A stretch of DNA of 33,936 bases from Novacetimonas hansenii JCM 7643 (GTDB lineage Bacteria; Pseudomonadota; Alphaproteobacteria; Acetobacterales; Acetobacteraceae): positions 1-33,936 of the forward strand of contig NZ_BANE01000023.1 of assembly GCF_000964405.1 (NCBI RefSeq), read 5' to 3'. Under the pieces are notes generated by a model that had not been told where the DNA came from, did no database searches, and was given only the letters and a program-made list of their open reading frames with translations. Below are positions 33,896 to 33,936 of the stretch, one piece after another (position 1 is the stretch's first letter; every line of letters begins with the position of its first letter). The translations under genes were made by a program, and so were the position numbers.

Positions 33896-33936
33896 GAGAC
33901 TGTTTGAAAAGTCAGGCTCGATAACATCCTGAAATC
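33896..33936 (-). mobile_element. MITE-like element at the window end, inserted at the piuC stop codon
   Basis: GAGACTGTTTGAAAAGTC begins directly after the TAA of the dioxygenase gene and continues with the CAATAACATCCTG-like segment of copy B, so this is the start of an inverted copy cut by the window edge. If 3-bp target duplication holds, a second TAA should follow the element just beyond the window. Confidence 0.7.

Overview
The window looks like chromosomal DNA of an acetic acid bacterium (Acetobacteraceae, most likely Komagataeibacter or a close relative). The reasons are GC-rich genes separated by AT-rich spacers, a dispersed element with a GAAGCTTTTT/AAAAAGCTTC hairpin that I associate with this group, an alpha-amino-acid ester hydrolase of the Acetobacter type, and several TonB-dependent receptors. 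This placement is inference from style and families, not from a marker gene. I see no rRNA, tRNA, CRISPR array, phage gene or transposase.

Layout. (1) 240-4950, minus strand: a DUF2946-type membrane protein, a TonB-dependent siderophore receptor and an SbmA/YddA-type ABC exporter form a tight operon. (2) 5170-9725, plus strand: a class-A-like secreted serine hydrolase, a LysR regulator, about 1 kb of non-coding DNA with two inverted 161-bp MITE-like elements, and a class-C-like secreted serine hydrolase. (3) 9876-14407, minus strand: a second TonB-dependent receptor followed by a secreted alpha-amino-acid ester hydrolase. (4) 15468-22205, plus strand: a complete peptide-type ABC importer (binding protein, two permeases, two ATPases) followed by a LysR regulator. 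(5) 22296-25545, minus strand: a three-gene operon with ATGA overlaps at both junctions: D-amino-acid transaminase, DmpA-type P1 peptidase, amidase. (6) 25724-33895: iron acquisition. A minus-strand DUF3649 - PepSY - DUF3325 operon is divergent from a siderophore receptor; then come a Fiu-like catecholate receptor and a PiuC/YbiX dioxygenase.

How the genes may work together. Blocks 1 and 6 are iron-siderophore uptake modules. Blocks 2-5 together look like a scavenging route for alpha-amino-acid esters or amides, or for peptides, possibly with D-configuration. The steps would be an outer-membrane receptor, periplasmic acyl/ester hydrolases of the beta-lactamase and AEH folds, an ABC importer, cytoplasmic D-ester/amide peptidase and amidase, and a D-amino-acid transaminase. 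Each family call is well supported by motifs. The joint D-amino-acid or beta-lactam-like pathway is my inference and is the most interesting possibility here.

Mobile and regulatory structure. A MITE-like family (161 bp, GAGACTGTTT termini, apparent 3-bp target duplications) appears as two complete copies (7221-7381 and 7770-7930), two copies cut by the window edges, and one decayed copy (33032-33107). A shared 15-mer with a GCGA...ATCAC core precedes the two right-hand siderophore receptors and is a candidate iron-regulator site.
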